Part shown: piece after piece, positions 24,510 to 37,530 of the stretch | Position numbering within the stretch: position 1 is the first letter of the stretch | How the letters are laid out: the number at the start of each line of letters is the position of its first letter | NCBI GenBank assembly: GCA_016648135.1 | Contig: JADDOH010023132.1 | Span: 1-64,000 of the forward strand | Length of the DNA stretch: 64,000 nucleotides | Direction: 5' to 3' | DNA from: Agrypnia vestita | Lineage: Eukaryota; Arthropoda; Insecta; Trichoptera; Phryganeidae | Translations under genes and position numbers: made by a program | The notes under the pieces: model-generated | The model's input: the letters and a program-made list of their open reading frames with translations, nothing else | Told to the model about the DNA's origin: nothing | Databases searched by the model: none

Positions 24510-26560
24510 CTTTTTTCTATTTTAAACTATCGTGTCAATCGAACAGCTAATATAATACGCGTTTGAACCATCATCATCATAATTATTATTTCGAAAAAAA
24601 TTTACTAGAAAATCACCAAAGATGACAAATCTCAATTGATAAGTAACAATGGTTAAGGGTCTCATTACGCAATTTCCAGAAAATTTCAATGCGTTTTCTT
24701 TGATCATGATCAGGAGGCCTCAAAAAAACCCTCCGTTAAAACATTTAGATGTAGAGACACGATATCTTCCGTAGTTCTTATTCTTTTCCATATTATTATT
24801 CTTATATTAGTATACAAATATCGCGGCCATCTTCTTTAACTATCCTCATTCGCCATCTTGTTTCAAAATAGCGTCTGTCAGAAACTTAGAAGAATTCGTA
24901 TATTCTATTATATGCACGTTTATGTAATTTTATTTATATAAGGCAACGTTCGATCAAGACGTATGTAAATACAATTGTAACGTGCTGAAGAGTAATGCGA
25001 ATAATAATGGAAATTATAAAACTTTAAAAATTTCCGCACGTATGTAGTTAAGAAAATCACGGTTATCGTCCAAATCGCCAGCTACATTCTTATCCAAAAT
25101 TAAAATATTGAAAAAAGTATTCATTGACAACTATCAAATATATACCTGTGCATAATTAGATATATAGATTATTTGACATAACGCAAACGTCAATTAAGTC
25201 CAATTGACTTCGTATGCGGAAAATTTACAGGTGTGAAATAAAAATGTTCCATGATGCATTCCTTTTCCAATATTACTAACAGTTAGGTATGAATCCAATG
25301 ATGTATGTAAGTACAAAGTTATAGGCGAGCCGCTTATAAATAATGAGTAATACTCTTTCAACATATAGCGCCATTCAAATGTTTTACCGTAAACATAACT
25401 AGAAATTTTCAAACAAATTTACGGGATTTTTTATTATTTACAAACTATTTAACTTTCTTATCGGTCTCTATGGCTTTACGAATCACGTGATCACAAATCA
25501 ATATCATCTAGGTTGGCCTTCCTTTATTTTTCAGGATTAAGAACCTCCCCACGATAATCACAGAATTTAGAATTTTTTCCAATCTTATGCCTTATCTCAG
25601 CCTTTTCATCTTAAATACACGTATCTTGTATGTTTGTCTGTTTTTTCATATCCGCGCAATATTCTAGCCTGAATAGCAAATTTGCCTAACCGCTGTCACA
25701 TAAATATTGTTCTTAAAACCTAATTTAGTAGGTGTAAAACCTACATAAGTAAAAGAAATCACAATCTTGGATACAATATGAAAAAATCATCGAAAGAAGT
25801 TTTCGAAGTTGCTCCGTGTGCTCCGATGGTTACAGAATCGAGAAGCACGAAAAATTCAAATAAAATACTTGACATTCCCGTAATGTCCGTCTTTGATCGG
25901 TAGAACAAACATATATTTAAAAATCAATAAATTAAATCTAAACGTGAAATACGTGTGTTAATTATAAATCACCGCCTTAAAGGCTTCCAATAATTAGTAT
26001 TATCATCCGTTGCGCAAGGCAAGTGGATGTAGGCAAGAGCGGAGCCTCCATGACGCAATAAGGCCACCGAGAAGTCACTCTGTCACAACTGACCGAAGAG
26101 ACCCGTGATGTATGAATTCGTGTACAAAAATTACAAAAAATTAATGGCTTTTTTCACACATCTGTCTAGTGTTCATCAAATTACTATAGTCGCTTCTGAC
26201 ATTAATTAATAATAATTTTGCTCACCCAAGCAAAAACAGAGTATGATTTTAAATGTGTGTAGAGAAATGAAACGATTAGGTTAGAGTATAATTAGTTAAA
26301 TGCTTTCAGGAATCTAAATTATTAATATGATTTTGGCTTGATATGAAACCTATTTTTAAATTCATGTAAGCTACTTTCGCGGACAGTTTTGTGTAGAATT
26401 ATATATATTTATGTATAAAGCATTAACCAACAAAGCCAGCAACATTAATAACAATTATTATTATCGCGACATTCTAAAAACTCTGAATAAAATATTTTAA
26501 TAATTTATAGTATGTTAGTAGTAGAACTATGTTAAAAATATGAGTTAACAATATAAATAT
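24510..26560. other. intron sequence without a recognised gene
   Basis: AT-rich DNA with many stops in all frames. No element ends or coding exons were recognised. Confidence 0.4.
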
Positions 26561-26562
26561 AA

Positions 26563-26745
26563 ATGAGTAGCTTGTTGGTGTAGTGGTAATGACGCTCGCC
26601 TAGTGATCTGGTGGTCGGTGGTTAGAGCCCTATTCCAGGACTCCAGCAAGTTAGTCCTTTTTTCATAGCACAGGAGTTTAGCTTATTTTGAAAATAGTTA
26701 GAATGTTGATGCGACACGTATTCCGTGTTCGCATCTCTATTTTTT
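26563..26745 (+). repeat. tRNA-derived SINE, family 1 copy b
   Basis: Same layout as the copy at 6882: TAGCTTGTTGGTGTAGTGG (A-box region), a diverged B box (GTGGTTAGAGCCC), CAGCAAGTTAGTCC, TTTTCATAGCACAGG, TTTTGAAAATAGTTAGAATG, and a GCATCTCTATTTTTTTTAAA tail. Confidence 0.75.
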
Positions 26746-26749
26746 TTAA

Positions 26750-28175
26750 ATACTTAAAGGGGCAAACCGCCAATACGACAGAATAACAATTATGTACACG
26801 ACTGTCCCTATAAACAAAGTGCAAATCGTAAACTCTGTCATTCATTTCGTTCAGTGACGCGCGCTACTTCCGCAACAACGCGCTTCGCGGCAAATCGGCG
26901 GTAGAGTATTGGTAGGAGGGGAGTGAAAAAAACATTAAAAGTTCGTCAAAATTTGTAAGAATTGAGAACCTCTTAAGGTAGAAAAGACTGCAAGAATTAC
27001 TTATGCGCATACTAATATACATGTAAATTAACTGCCAAAAAATACGAGCCAGGAGGTGCAGATTGTTGGATGGTTTAAATTTGTTATGTAAAACTTAAGA
27101 AAATTTGATGGGCTCTAAGAGGATGCACCGCCTGAAAAGCACTGTATTAAAATATTTATTTAACTTAATAAATGTGTAGTCATTCACCACGTTTCACTGC
27201 GGTACTTCGATTCTTCCACTAGTTATGAATGCACATATTCCATTAACAAAATATTAAAAAGAATGAACGGAAAATAAATATTCAGTGTTTTTCACATCAG
27301 TAACTAGTAAATATTGCATGCATTCTGATGGCAACATTGAAACGACGCGACGTGCAGATGGCTGGAGAGCTTTTAAATGGCTAATCGAAAATATTATTAG
27401 TCACAGACTCATCGCAACTTGGTATCTTTCAAGAGGCCAGCGAAGATAGCGTTATTTAATAGTTCAAATTATGGTTTCGGCTGTTAAACATACTTACGGA
27501 GCAACTTTAAGGTATCATGTTGAAAAGATTATCATAAAATGTACATATTTGTATAGTTGAAATCGTATCACTTAAAAAGGATGATAAAATATTAAGTCAT
27601 ACAGACAACGATCGAAAACATACAAATTTGAGTTCTATTTAAACGTATCAACGATTGGATTAATACAAAACAAAATTATTCCGTTTATTATAGAGTTTAT
27701 ACGGTGACGACAGTGAACCTTTTATAAGAACATGCGAGAGACAATATGTAAAAAAAAATCATAATACCATAAGTAACGGTGCATTTTTGTGTGTTTACAT
27801 TTTTTTGACTTTCGAAACAAGTATAATGTGCCAGATGTTGCGATTTTGTTACGCTCGTATAAAAATAGTCCCTTTTCAAGGTCAGAAAAAATAAATTTTC
27901 ATAGAAAACATGACGCATTCAAGTAATTGCAGAAATATTTTCGTTCCAATATTTAAGATTTATTTTATTCTATATACTATAAAGCGTTTTACGTACGTCA
28001 ACAATGTCAATTTTACAGGTTACAAGGCGCATTATTTGGTTTGTATCCTTGGTGAAAATATTACCATATATTTTTTTCAAATTGATAAAATTATATTTTT
28101 AAATTTGATTTAATTATATTATTAATAGATTTGGCGTTTACATTATAATGATAGATTATATCAAAATATATTTAC
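26750..28175. other. intron sequence without a recognised gene
   Basis: A short GC-rich patch at 26850-26900 (GACGCGCGCTACTTCC) is the only compositional feature. No gene or element end was recognised. Confidence 0.4.
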
Positions 28176-28178
28176 TAT

Positions 28179-28348
28179 GTTATCTCTATTTGAGTTTTAT
28201 AATATTATTATACTTTTTTCACAACTAGTTTAGAGAGAATAAGAATCTCTCATCGGACATGTGATACTTCCATTTGTTGATGAAAGATTCTCTCTAAACT
28301 AGTAGTGAAAAAAGTAAAATAATATAATAAAAGTTAGGTAGAGATAAT
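28179..28348. mobile_element. small foldback MITE
   Basis: Two arms of about 80 bp, TTATCTCTATTTGAG... and, read inverted, TTATCTCTACCTAAC..., converge on a strongly matched core: CTAGTTTAGAGAGAAT and its inverted partner at 28290-28305. The loop is short (about 28262-28280). As RNA or single-stranded DNA it would form one long hairpin. Confidence 0.65.
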
Positions 28349-28349
28349 A

Positions 28350-29970
28350 TAATTAAATATTTTTATTAATCGGTGAATTTTATTATTTTCTTTTATGTTA
28401 ACGGGGGAACGTAATTGATTTCCCGTCATAATTGGGGGTTACATCCAGTTTTTAAATAATTCAAAAAGACAAAAAATTGTCTAATAAAGGATTTTTTAAT
28501 TATACGAGCTGTTATGTCGAAAACTAAAGCTCACGATGAAAAAGGTTTAGCAATTCTGTATCAGGAAAGGTCACTAATTTTGTGATACTGCGTATATGTT
28601 GAGGTAATCTACAATAGAACATAAACTTATTATTTTTAAATAATATAATGGTGTATGGTTGTATTATCCGAATAAAATATTAAATCAGAAACAACACTAT
28701 ACGTATACAAATATTTTCCAAGCGACTAGTCTACGAATTTCCTCATGTGTACATACCAAATTTGAAGCGAACAATACAAGAGAAACATTCCATTGTTGAA
28801 AATTTACATCACAAAATGCTTTCAGTCCGAACGTTAGTTAAAAGAAAACAATAACAAAAAAACATTGTTACAAAGAACAAGGTTATGTTCTCTTCGTGTT
28901 AACATTAGTCATTGCATAGTAGGCTGAGGAGGTACACTGACAAGTATTATTTACAAACCGCAAAACGTGATAATAAATAAATACCCGTACTGCGAAGCAC
29001 AAATTGTATCGGTTGATAATTTTCACAAAAGGCAGACAACGCGGTCAAATTATACTTTTACCGAATGAGTCTTTAATTGGAGGCGAAATATTTTTGAACG
29101 TTTACTAATCATCCGACCGGCTTAAATCAATTAACTACCGCTGCGAGACAGAGTCGGAGTCTGAAATCAAACCGCGTGAAATCAAATCTCGAGTTGCAAA
29201 TATAACATCTATATTATGCACATATTGGCTAAAATTAGTAGATTTGTTAAGGTACAAATATGATGAAAATGATAAAGTCTAATTTAGATGGGTGCATCAT
29301 AACACATTACATAGCATTGTTGTTGAATATAATTTTATAATTTGTTAATAATTAATCTGATATTTTTATAGTCATATTTCGTAGGGTTTTGAGACATACA
29401 AATCTACACAAATTTTAATTACCTTTTTTTAGATGCTTAGAAGTTTGCCTGTCTTGTTAGGTTAAGCCTTTTATTATTTCAAAATGAGGAAAATTGTTAT
29501 ATCCTATAATATTGAAAGAACAATTCTTGTACATTTACTCATAGATTTATATACTGGCTTTCTTGATAATTGCTTTTAATGTTTTGAGTACATAAATTGG
29601 TCTGGGTATCACCTTTAGAAAAATTATTTTTCAGGCGATTTTCATGATGAAAAATGTTAACAGCGATATCCATATTTTTATGAGGAAAAGAAAAAAGAAA
29701 TGTAAGGAATATAATTTCTGGTTCGCTCCACCCAACCTCATACAAAAGTAATTGTGCTTTATTTCGGTCTCATTTAAAGATAATAAATACCCGTAACAGC
29801 ATTGCACTACCTATATACAAATTATACCCCACCTGCGAACCTTCTATAAAATATAACGCACTTTTCTAATGCGCTATTCTTAACAAAATTTTGTGACTTT
29901 TTTCCAAGAAAAAAAAACGAAACAAAATTGAATACGCAAAGAATAATTAAACGTAACATGAAGATATATA
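28350..29970. other. intron sequence without a recognised gene
   Basis: AT-rich DNA, no supported exon or element. Confidence 0.4.
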
Positions 29971-29971
29971 A

Positions 29972-30231
29972 TATGTGGGGTACAAAAGCAAAGGTAGCAA
30001 TATCTAAAAAGAATTAATGCAGTCATTGAGGCATACTAATTTATACTGAACTGAATTCGATATTTCATACAAAACACAGCTTATAAATTTAGAGGAAACA
30101 TGATTTTGGAAGAGATGGATACATGAAATCTACAATTCAGTACATTTTAAATTAGTAATCCTCGGCGACTACAATCAATTTTTTGTTTTAATTTTTTGGG
30201 TATCGCTGCTTATGCTTTTATACCCCACATA
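29972..30231. mobile_element. palindromic MITE, TATGTGGGGTA family copy a
   Basis: The ends TATGTGGGGTACAAAAGC and, inverted, TATGTGGGGTATAAAAGC continue as matched arms to the middle, where ATGTACTGAATT-type words face each other. Length 260 bp. Copies of the same design lie at 33403-33674 and 44502-44760. Confidence 0.75.
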
Positions 30232-30239
30232 TAGTAAAT

Positions 30240-32385
30240 AATCATACGGCCCGTAAATTATTAGTAAATTACTTATAAAACAGTCGTATTAGTAGAAAAT
30301 TATAATACAAATATGATACAAAAAATGGTGGTTAAAAAAGTCTAATAAAATGACTCGAGTATGAATCGCGAGACGGATAATAAAATACATTTTTGGTCAA
30401 GGTGCTACAGATAATTCATAAAAACATCGTGTCAAAATGCATCAGGTGACAATTTTTATTCTCAGAAAACTACGACACTCCCGTTACGGGTGGAGGAATG
30501 CTCCACAATGGCGATATCGCCGATATGCGACACTAATCGCTTTCTGGAATCCTGTGGAATTAGACAGCGATCAGCTTGCGCCTGCAAACAGCAGAACACA
30601 CAAGAGACCTGCTGGATAATTCTCAGCAAATATAATATGACTATATAAATGGCTGAAAATCAACATCCTGATGGTGCTGATAAATACGATTAAGCGATAA
30701 GCGATTAAGCTTGATATTAGGCTTTCACCCCCGGCATGCCTTGATAGAAAATAACCGTATGGAGTCATGATGTCATCTCATGTTACCGTAAAGAATTTGT
30801 GATTTTTAAGCATTTTAAATAAGAAAAAAATATTTTAGTAGTTTCAACGGTTTTCAAATAGTTGTTGTACATTTCCTCTAAATAATGGTTATGTCTAGAT
30901 ATATATTTTTGTTATATACTGTTCTATATTGGTTATAATAAAGGTTATATACTATAAAAGGAGTTATAAATCTATCTGAAGCAGCAAAAGTCACTAACGG
31001 TGCACTCTGGCGTCGAGAAATTTACATAGTTCATTCTGTCTGGTATTTCTAAGGCAATCGACTCGAATAATAATCAGCTCGCGACGTCAATATGCCTAAA
31101 AAACGGTCAAAAAATAAAATAGGGTGCCATATTTTTCAATTGTTCAATAAGAAAAAAGATTACTGAAATCTACCGAGAGACAAAAATTATTCGAGTGTTT
31201 GCGCAGAATTTTCAAGAACACACGGAGGAAAATGATTAAAATGTGACGAGATTTGTTTTGAATAAATAATTTGCGACCACTTGATTTGTTGCGGTTGTTT
31301 ACTTTCTTGCGAGCATCAGTTTCTTCGGCGTTTTCGGTGAAATATGAAATTAATGCATGCATATAACAATTCGAATCTCGGGCGAAGCGGGGAATTGAAC
31401 CCAGTTAATTATAAAACAAATCAATCATCACGCTGCGGTAGTAAATGAATATGAGAAACATAACCAAGAAAACAGAATCTATACAATATCCGTCACCTTG
31501 GCCAGTCCTGCATCATACACGTCTTGGCGGATCTCTTTTGTGAATGCAAGAAGTAAAAAAAAAAAAAACATGGAATAACCAACGTAAACATTGCGGTATG
31601 TACCTATTGGCTTGAAGCTGCGTCGAGAATAATTCGAGTGCCCGCGAGTAGGCTGTGGTTAGGCATTTAGTAAAAACCAGACATGCAATTTGACGTAACG
31701 TCTTTATTTTCACATTAAATATAAATAATCTAGCTTTAGAAATAAAATGTACTATCTGCGCGCGAGGCCATATAGCCGCTGGAGATGATAAAAAGGCTTT
31801 CTTTTCTATTTCTTATAATATGTACATTCTAAAATTCATATTTTCTTAACGAGAGACCTCTGTCTCAATATTTCCATTATGTACCGAGCGAATACCGAGA
31901 GAGAGAATCTTGGTAAATAAAAAACAGAATTAACGATATCGTTGTACATGGTGCATAGCAGGTACAATTAATAATAGTTAGCAGTTCGTATCAACCGATA
32001 AATATCAGAATTTTTAGAAGTTTTGAATATTGATAACAATTATTAAACCAAAGATGGTGGTCAACGATAGGTTCTAAAATATTCTGGGTCTAAAAGTATC
32101 TTTGGCAATCCTAATAACACAACTAAGGTGAAAAACTTAGTATAGGTAGACCTAATGTTACCACATTATCAATGAAGAAGTACATAGTTTGACGCATGCA
32201 AGCCAAGAGAATAACTAGACTTTTTACTTGAAAACGAAAGGAAGCTAGGTACTTCGGACACAATAAGAAAAATGATCTCTTACAACTTATGTATCATAAA
32301 GGGGAAGATAAAAGGCAGTATACATAGAGTTGTAGATAGGTTGTTATAGCAGTTTAACCACAGAAAGTGATTAAATAAATGTCGG
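30240..32385. other. intron sequence without a recognised gene
   Basis: A B-box-like GGGTTCAATTCCCCGC is present on the minus strand at about 31385-31405 without a convincing A box. No coding exon is supported. Confidence 0.4.
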
Positions 32386-32387
32386 TG

Positions 32388-32663
32388 ATACATCGACGGC
32401 CCTTACTCTACTGCCGAATCTGCAAAAATATCGATTTTCGTTTTATCATCTTAAACTATCCAATTTAATTTAATTTTTCAGATAATGTTACAAAAAAGTT
32501 GTATTTTCCTTTATACATATTTGCATTTTTTCAAATTAAAGAGCCAACTTTCTTTAAATTATCCGAAAATCTATAGTAGGTAATATGCATTGTTTAAGAT
32601 GTTGAAAAGAAAATGAATTTTTTGCAGATTCGACAGTTGTTAACGTAGGGACTGTCGATATAT
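32388..32663. mobile_element. foldback MITE with ATATATCGACRGTCC ends
   Basis: Left ATACATCGACGGCCCTTAC; right, inverted, ATATATCGACAGTCCCTAC. Matching continues inward through CGAATCTGCAAAAA and ATCTTAAAC words for about 110 bp per arm. 276 bp, no coding content. Confidence 0.6.
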
Positions 32664-32664
32664 A

Positions 32665-33400
32665 ATATATCTTGCACAGGACAAATCAGATAAATAACAA
32701 GACAACATATGAAGAAGACATACCGCACGACTTATTCATAAACAGAAAAAAGTATAAATAATTAGTTATTGCGTTATCCATAGCCACCGCTATTTTATCG
32801 GGTTGTGCCAGGCGTTTCTCTCGGGCGGTAGCGACTGGAGCGTGTGACGTATTATCGTATGTTAACATATATTTCATGATTTTCTATGTAATGTTTGACC
32901 TCGTTTGACGTCTATGAACTACGCGTGTCAATAATTGTATTATATACTTTTTTTTCTTATGAAACGGCTGTAAAGATGTCCTCCTCTGACGACGTTCTGT
33001 CGCAGATTCGGTGATTCGGGCCGCCCGCCCGCCATTAGTGAAATGATTACCATCGTGCATTGATCAATTAAGTTACAAATAGACTTTACACTGGTAATAA
33101 CTGCGGCTGGCATTGTCCGGCCACCATAAGAGGATCGGTTAGGCCAGCGCCGCGTGGAACCTTCATCAGAACGGTACCGAGCAATGGCTGACTAATGACA
33201 ACATTGGAACTTTTGCACAGGTAGCAGAGTGATTGTTTTCGTCGATGCAGAGTGAGCAGGTGTGATGTGCAACGTGGATTCACGATGTCGTGGGCAGTTT
33301 AGTCAGCATCGATAATAATTAGTCAGAATATGACAATAGTATTCGCCAAGCAGGTATGACATTATAATGTCACAAAAAATAAAATAAAGGTAAAGATGAT
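32665..33400. other. intron sequence without a recognised gene
   Basis: A GC-rich patch at about 32980-33050 and 33100-33160 stands out. It contains no frame or motif that I can assign. Confidence 0.4.
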
Positions 33401-33402
33401 AA

Positions 33403-33674
33403 TATATGGGGTATAAAAGCAAAAGAAGCGATATCAAAAAATTTAAAAAAAAAATTTGAATGCCGTCACCGAGGATTACTAATTTTAAATGTACTGAATT
33501 CAAGATTTGATGATGTATACATAAAATCCATTCAAAAACATGTTTCCTAAAAACTTTTAGATTATGTTTCCTATAAAATCTTTAATTCAGTACTTTATAA
33601 ATTAGAAATCCTCGAGTCCTCGATGCATTAATTTTTTTTTGGATATTGCTGCCTTTGCTTTTATACCCCACATA
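33403..33674. mobile_element. palindromic MITE, TATGTGGGGTA family copy b
   Basis: Left TATATGGGGTATAAAAGC; right, inverted, TATGTGGGGTATAAAAGC. It shares GAGGATTACTAATTTTAAAT and the central ACATGTTTCCT words with the copy at 44502. Confidence 0.78.
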
Positions 33675-35025
33675 CTATGTGCAAACACGTATTTAAAAAA
33701 TATTCAATTACCTAACTGTATAGGTACAATATAAAATTAGTGTTTTAGCGGATTAAATTGAAATATGAAAAGATATTCGAAAATAACCTTACTGATCAGA
33801 AGTTGTGGAAGCGTGTAGTAGTGAAATTTTGTCAGTTATTTTTACACACCCTACTTATTTCTCACGATTCTAAATTATCTAAAATGTATATATTATAATA
33901 AGAAATTTGCGTTCAGGTTTATTTTTTATTGCCTAGGAAAGTGATTTTTCAGAAACCGGTTACTTACACTTACGGTCGAATAAAAAGTTATTTGTATAAA
34001 TCTATTACAATATTTAAAAAAAAATCCTTTTCTGGCATCTAGCGTGTATTAAACTAAAACGATGACCTTTAAAGGGATGGAATAAAACCAAGTTTACTCT
34101 ACTTGAGTTTAATTATATAATATATTAAATATTTACTACTCGAGTATCGAGAATGACAACCTTTATCGTCAGGTGAAGTATTAAACTGATTACGTTCAAA
34201 TATATAATAGAAAACAAATAATTCCAATATAGTGAATTTTATATTGTAAAGCAAATTAATAACCAAATAAATTCCTTTTTATTTGAAAACTTTCCAAATT
34301 ATTAATTTAATACTTTTACGCGCGATGGGACGGAGAAGTTTAATGGTACTAGCATGAATGAAAATAATGATTATTAACCATGATGTGGTTCGAGAATTCA
34401 GAAAATGTATTACTAGATAGTCAACTAAGATGTTTTTTAGTCTGATGTTGAGATTTTTAGAAGTTTTTGCGATTTATTTACTGTTACAATCTCGGCGCGA
34501 AATTTCGTAAATTCCGTTTTTTCCTAAATTATCTAATTTTGACTTTGAGAAACAGTCCCTACAAAGTCAACTCCGATTTCATTAATAATATTTTGATTAA
34601 AAGGATTTTGAGATTCATTGTGATATATATATAGTTGATAACTGTATGAAAAAGGAATAAAAGATGTATCCTTTACACAAGATTACGTACATAAGTCTAA
34701 AATTGTTCTTAATTACAGATGATCACTGTGTCGAAATTGGTATCGCGGTCCCACCGTATTCGCCATCGGGTATTGTGACCCAAGAGTGATTTTTGTTCTT
34801 CACTTTCTACGCTTGTGCTGTTATGGTTTAACATATATTAGGTCCTTACATATGAAATTGGTGTTATGCCGTACTGGCAAATTTGATCTCAAATATCTTC
34901 TCTTTGGTTAGGAATTACAAATCCAAATTTATACAGCTATTTACTCATGTATTTGTGTTTTGAAAATTATAATTCATTTGTTATTTCCTCAATTGTTTTT
35001 TTCTTTGCGTCACTCAGTTTACAAA

Positions 35026-35874
35026 ATGAAAAACTTGAAATATCGCGTTATTTACGAGTACGAGTTCCACCGTGGCACCAGTGCTGCAGAAACGGCTCGA
35101 AGGATTAATGATGTGTATGGCGACGGTGTCGCAAAAGAAAACACGGTGAGTTTTTGGTTCCAACGTTTTCGTTCAGGAAATTTCGACCTGCAGAACAAGC
35201 CCCGTGGACGGCCGGAGACCAAAGTTGATAATGAAGAATTGAAGGCTATTGTGGAAGCGGATCCATTGCAAACCACATCCGAGTTAGCTGCAGGCTGCGG
35301 TGTTAGTGATAAAACTGTTTTAATCCACTTGAAGCTAATTGGTAAGGTGAAAAAGCTTGAAAGGTGGGTACCTCACGAATTGAGTGAAGCAAATCAAGAA
35401 ACGCGCGTTGACTGCTGCGTTGCATTACTCAACCGGCCCAATAATGAAGGGATTTTAAATCTTAAATCTGGCCAGACGATTAAGGCAGATGTCTATTGTC
35501 AGCAACTGCAAACCATGATGGAAAAGAAAGCTGCTAAACAACCGAGGCTGGTTAATCGCTCTAGGCCACTGCTGCTTCATGATAACGCTAGACCACACAC
35601 TGCACAACAGACGGCTACCAAATTAGAGGAGCTTCAATTGGAATGTCTAAGACATCCACCGTACTCTCCGGACCTTGCCCCAACAGATTACCATTTTTTT
35701 CGAAATTTGGATAACTTCTTGCAAAGGAAAAAATTCAACTCCGATGGGACAGTACAAACCGCCTTCAAAGATTTTATTGATTCCCGTCCGAATGATTTTT
35801 TTAGTAAAGGGATCGATGAACTACCTATGAGATGGCAAAAGTGCATAGATAGCAATGGTACATACTTTGATTAA
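35026..35874 (+). pseudogene. cecropia-type mariner transposase with in-frame deletion
   Basis: The frame from MKNLKYRVIYEYEFHRGTS to ...CIDSNGTYFD is uninterrupted. It resembles the SETMAR/Hsmar1 transposase type: a RWVPHELSEAN linker, HDNARPHTA with the second catalytic Asp, and YSPDLAPTDYHFF with the third. Compared with the copy on the other strand at 39869-38849, 57 residues are missing after NEGILN. They include the TCDEKWILYDN motif with the first catalytic Asp. The protein could bind DNA but should be catalytically dead. An earlier in-frame ATG at 34960 exists, but the MKNLK start matches the family length. Confidence 0.93.
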
Positions 35875-36426
35875 ATAAAACTATTATAATAAAAAAAATC
35901 GGCTTTATGTTCCTCCCATACTAAACGCCAATTTCATATGTAGGGGAAGGTGGTGTCAATAGTAACAGGTGTCGATTGTAACAGTCGCCGTATATTTTTA
36001 AATATTGGTCATTTAATGGGACAATCAGTACCGTCTATTAGACGGGATCAATACCTATCAAAGAACGCCATTTTGCGTTAACATCAGTTTGAAAGTATCG
36101 GTATATTGGATATCATCGTATTTCGGCCTAGTGAAGTAAAAAAATCATTAAATAGTCACCTTTTTGTATTCGTCAAAGTGTAAGTATTTTTTATTGTTTT
36201 ATTGTGTGTTAGTATTCAGAATATTGTTTATTATCATGATGTGTACATATTTTAACAGTTTTTTTAATAGTTTAAGATAAAACATAACCTTAATGCAATG
36301 TGGCGAAAGGTGTCAATTGTAACAGTGTAAAGGGTGTCAATTGTAACATGTTACACTTGACACCTTCGAGATAATAATGTAATGTAATTGGAAGTTAATG
36401 TCATTTTGGGTTCCTGGTTGTTAAAA

Positions 36427-37530
36427 ATGGTTAAACCTAGAGAACGAAAGACAAATAGGGGAAAACCATCCAAAGAAACCTTTGAGAAGGCACACTTTTA
36501 TAAAAGATTTTATAAAAAAATGGAAACGTGTCAATAAGAAAAGCAGCCAAGCATATCGAAATATGACACGTATCTCCTCATCGATACATGGAACGCATCA
36601 AAAAAGATGGATCTGTCCCAGTATTAGGACATCTACCCCACAACAAGCTATTATCTAATCAGAAAAAGAATTAGCTGACTACTGTGAATTTTAATAAATT
36701 CTAATTTTTTCATTCCTCACTCTGTCGACCAAAGATTTTACACACTAGCGTCATAGTGACCGCATTTCCACCGCATTCAATCTACTTTCATTCCTCTTTT
36801 GCCAATTCCAGGTTTCACTTCCATACATCAGGGTTGGCACTAGAACGCTATTATGTACCGCTAGTCTTGCTTCCTTTGACAGATTCTTTTTGGCCATAAT
36901 TGCATGAGGCTCATGCATACATGAGACGAGTGTTGAAGGCAATAGGAATAGAGGGCGTCCGTGAAAGACTTGGCACGATCAGATACTACAAGTATTTGAG
37001 GATGGCCCTATTTAAAGCCGCAAACAACCGTAGAACTTGTATGAGAAGATGTATGAATGTGGCCGAAGCAAAAGTGGTGTGCCAGGATAGAAGAGTGTGG
37101 TGTTCAATCCTCTCTGCATACCCCTGCGGGGAAACGGCGTGATGGTTAGTTAGTTTGTTAGTCAAAATAAATTATCAACAACTATTACTCCAATAACATC
37201 AACAACTCAACTCTGACATATCCCACTGGTTGGGATGAAGTTGGTATGGCTTCGAAAGATTAGCTGATTGCATTTATCAGAAGGAATCCTTCGTATTGAG
37301 TAACAAAGCTGCAAAAAATAAGCAAGGTAAAAGAAGAACAAAAACTTGTATAATAACCGAGAAAAAAGAAGAAACTGATGATGCTTTATGTTATTTGTAC
37401 CAAACCATATTCAACAAGCAAAGAGGGTTGGATCCAGTGTTCCTCCTGCAAATTATGGGCGCATGAGAATTGTGCCCAAACCAAACAATTAAATTATGTG
37501 TTTCAATTGTGAATCTGATAATCATTGAGC
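36427..37530 (+). pseudogene. pogo-like transposase remnant, split by a LINE
   Basis: The N-terminal part starts MVKPRERKTNRGKPSKETFE, and its frame is then lost. Shifted frames give KKSSQAYR-like and KELADYCEF words, as in pogo/CENP-B-type helix-turn-helix regions. After the LINE insert, frames near 37215-37500 give TGWDEVG and a C-terminal KEGWIQCSSCKLWAHENCA, a PHD-like zinc-binding end seen in some insect pogo-like transposases. The DDE catalytic core is absent. The family assignment is an inference from these short matches plus the TA duplication. Confidence 0.6.
36701..37166 (+). mobile_element. 5'-truncated, 5'-inverted LINE copy
   Basis: AATAAATT flanks it on both sides (36693-36700 and 37167-37174), a target duplication. 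The plus-strand part (about 36919-37142) encodes NRRTCMRRCMNVAEAKVVCQ followed by a DRRVWCSILSAYP end and stop. These are the C-terminal residues of a common arthropod non-LTR reverse transcriptase family. A GTTAGTTAGTTTGTTAG tail follows. The part before about 36908 is inverted and encodes, on the minus strand, KNLSKEARLAVHNSVLVPTL and YGSETW, which belong upstream in the same protein. The join is the palindrome TGCATGAGGCTCATGCA. Confidence 0.85.

Noticed and set aside
31380..31410. Minus-strand B-box-like GGGTTCAATTCCCCGC
   Set aside because: No A box at tRNA spacing and no second copy in the window.
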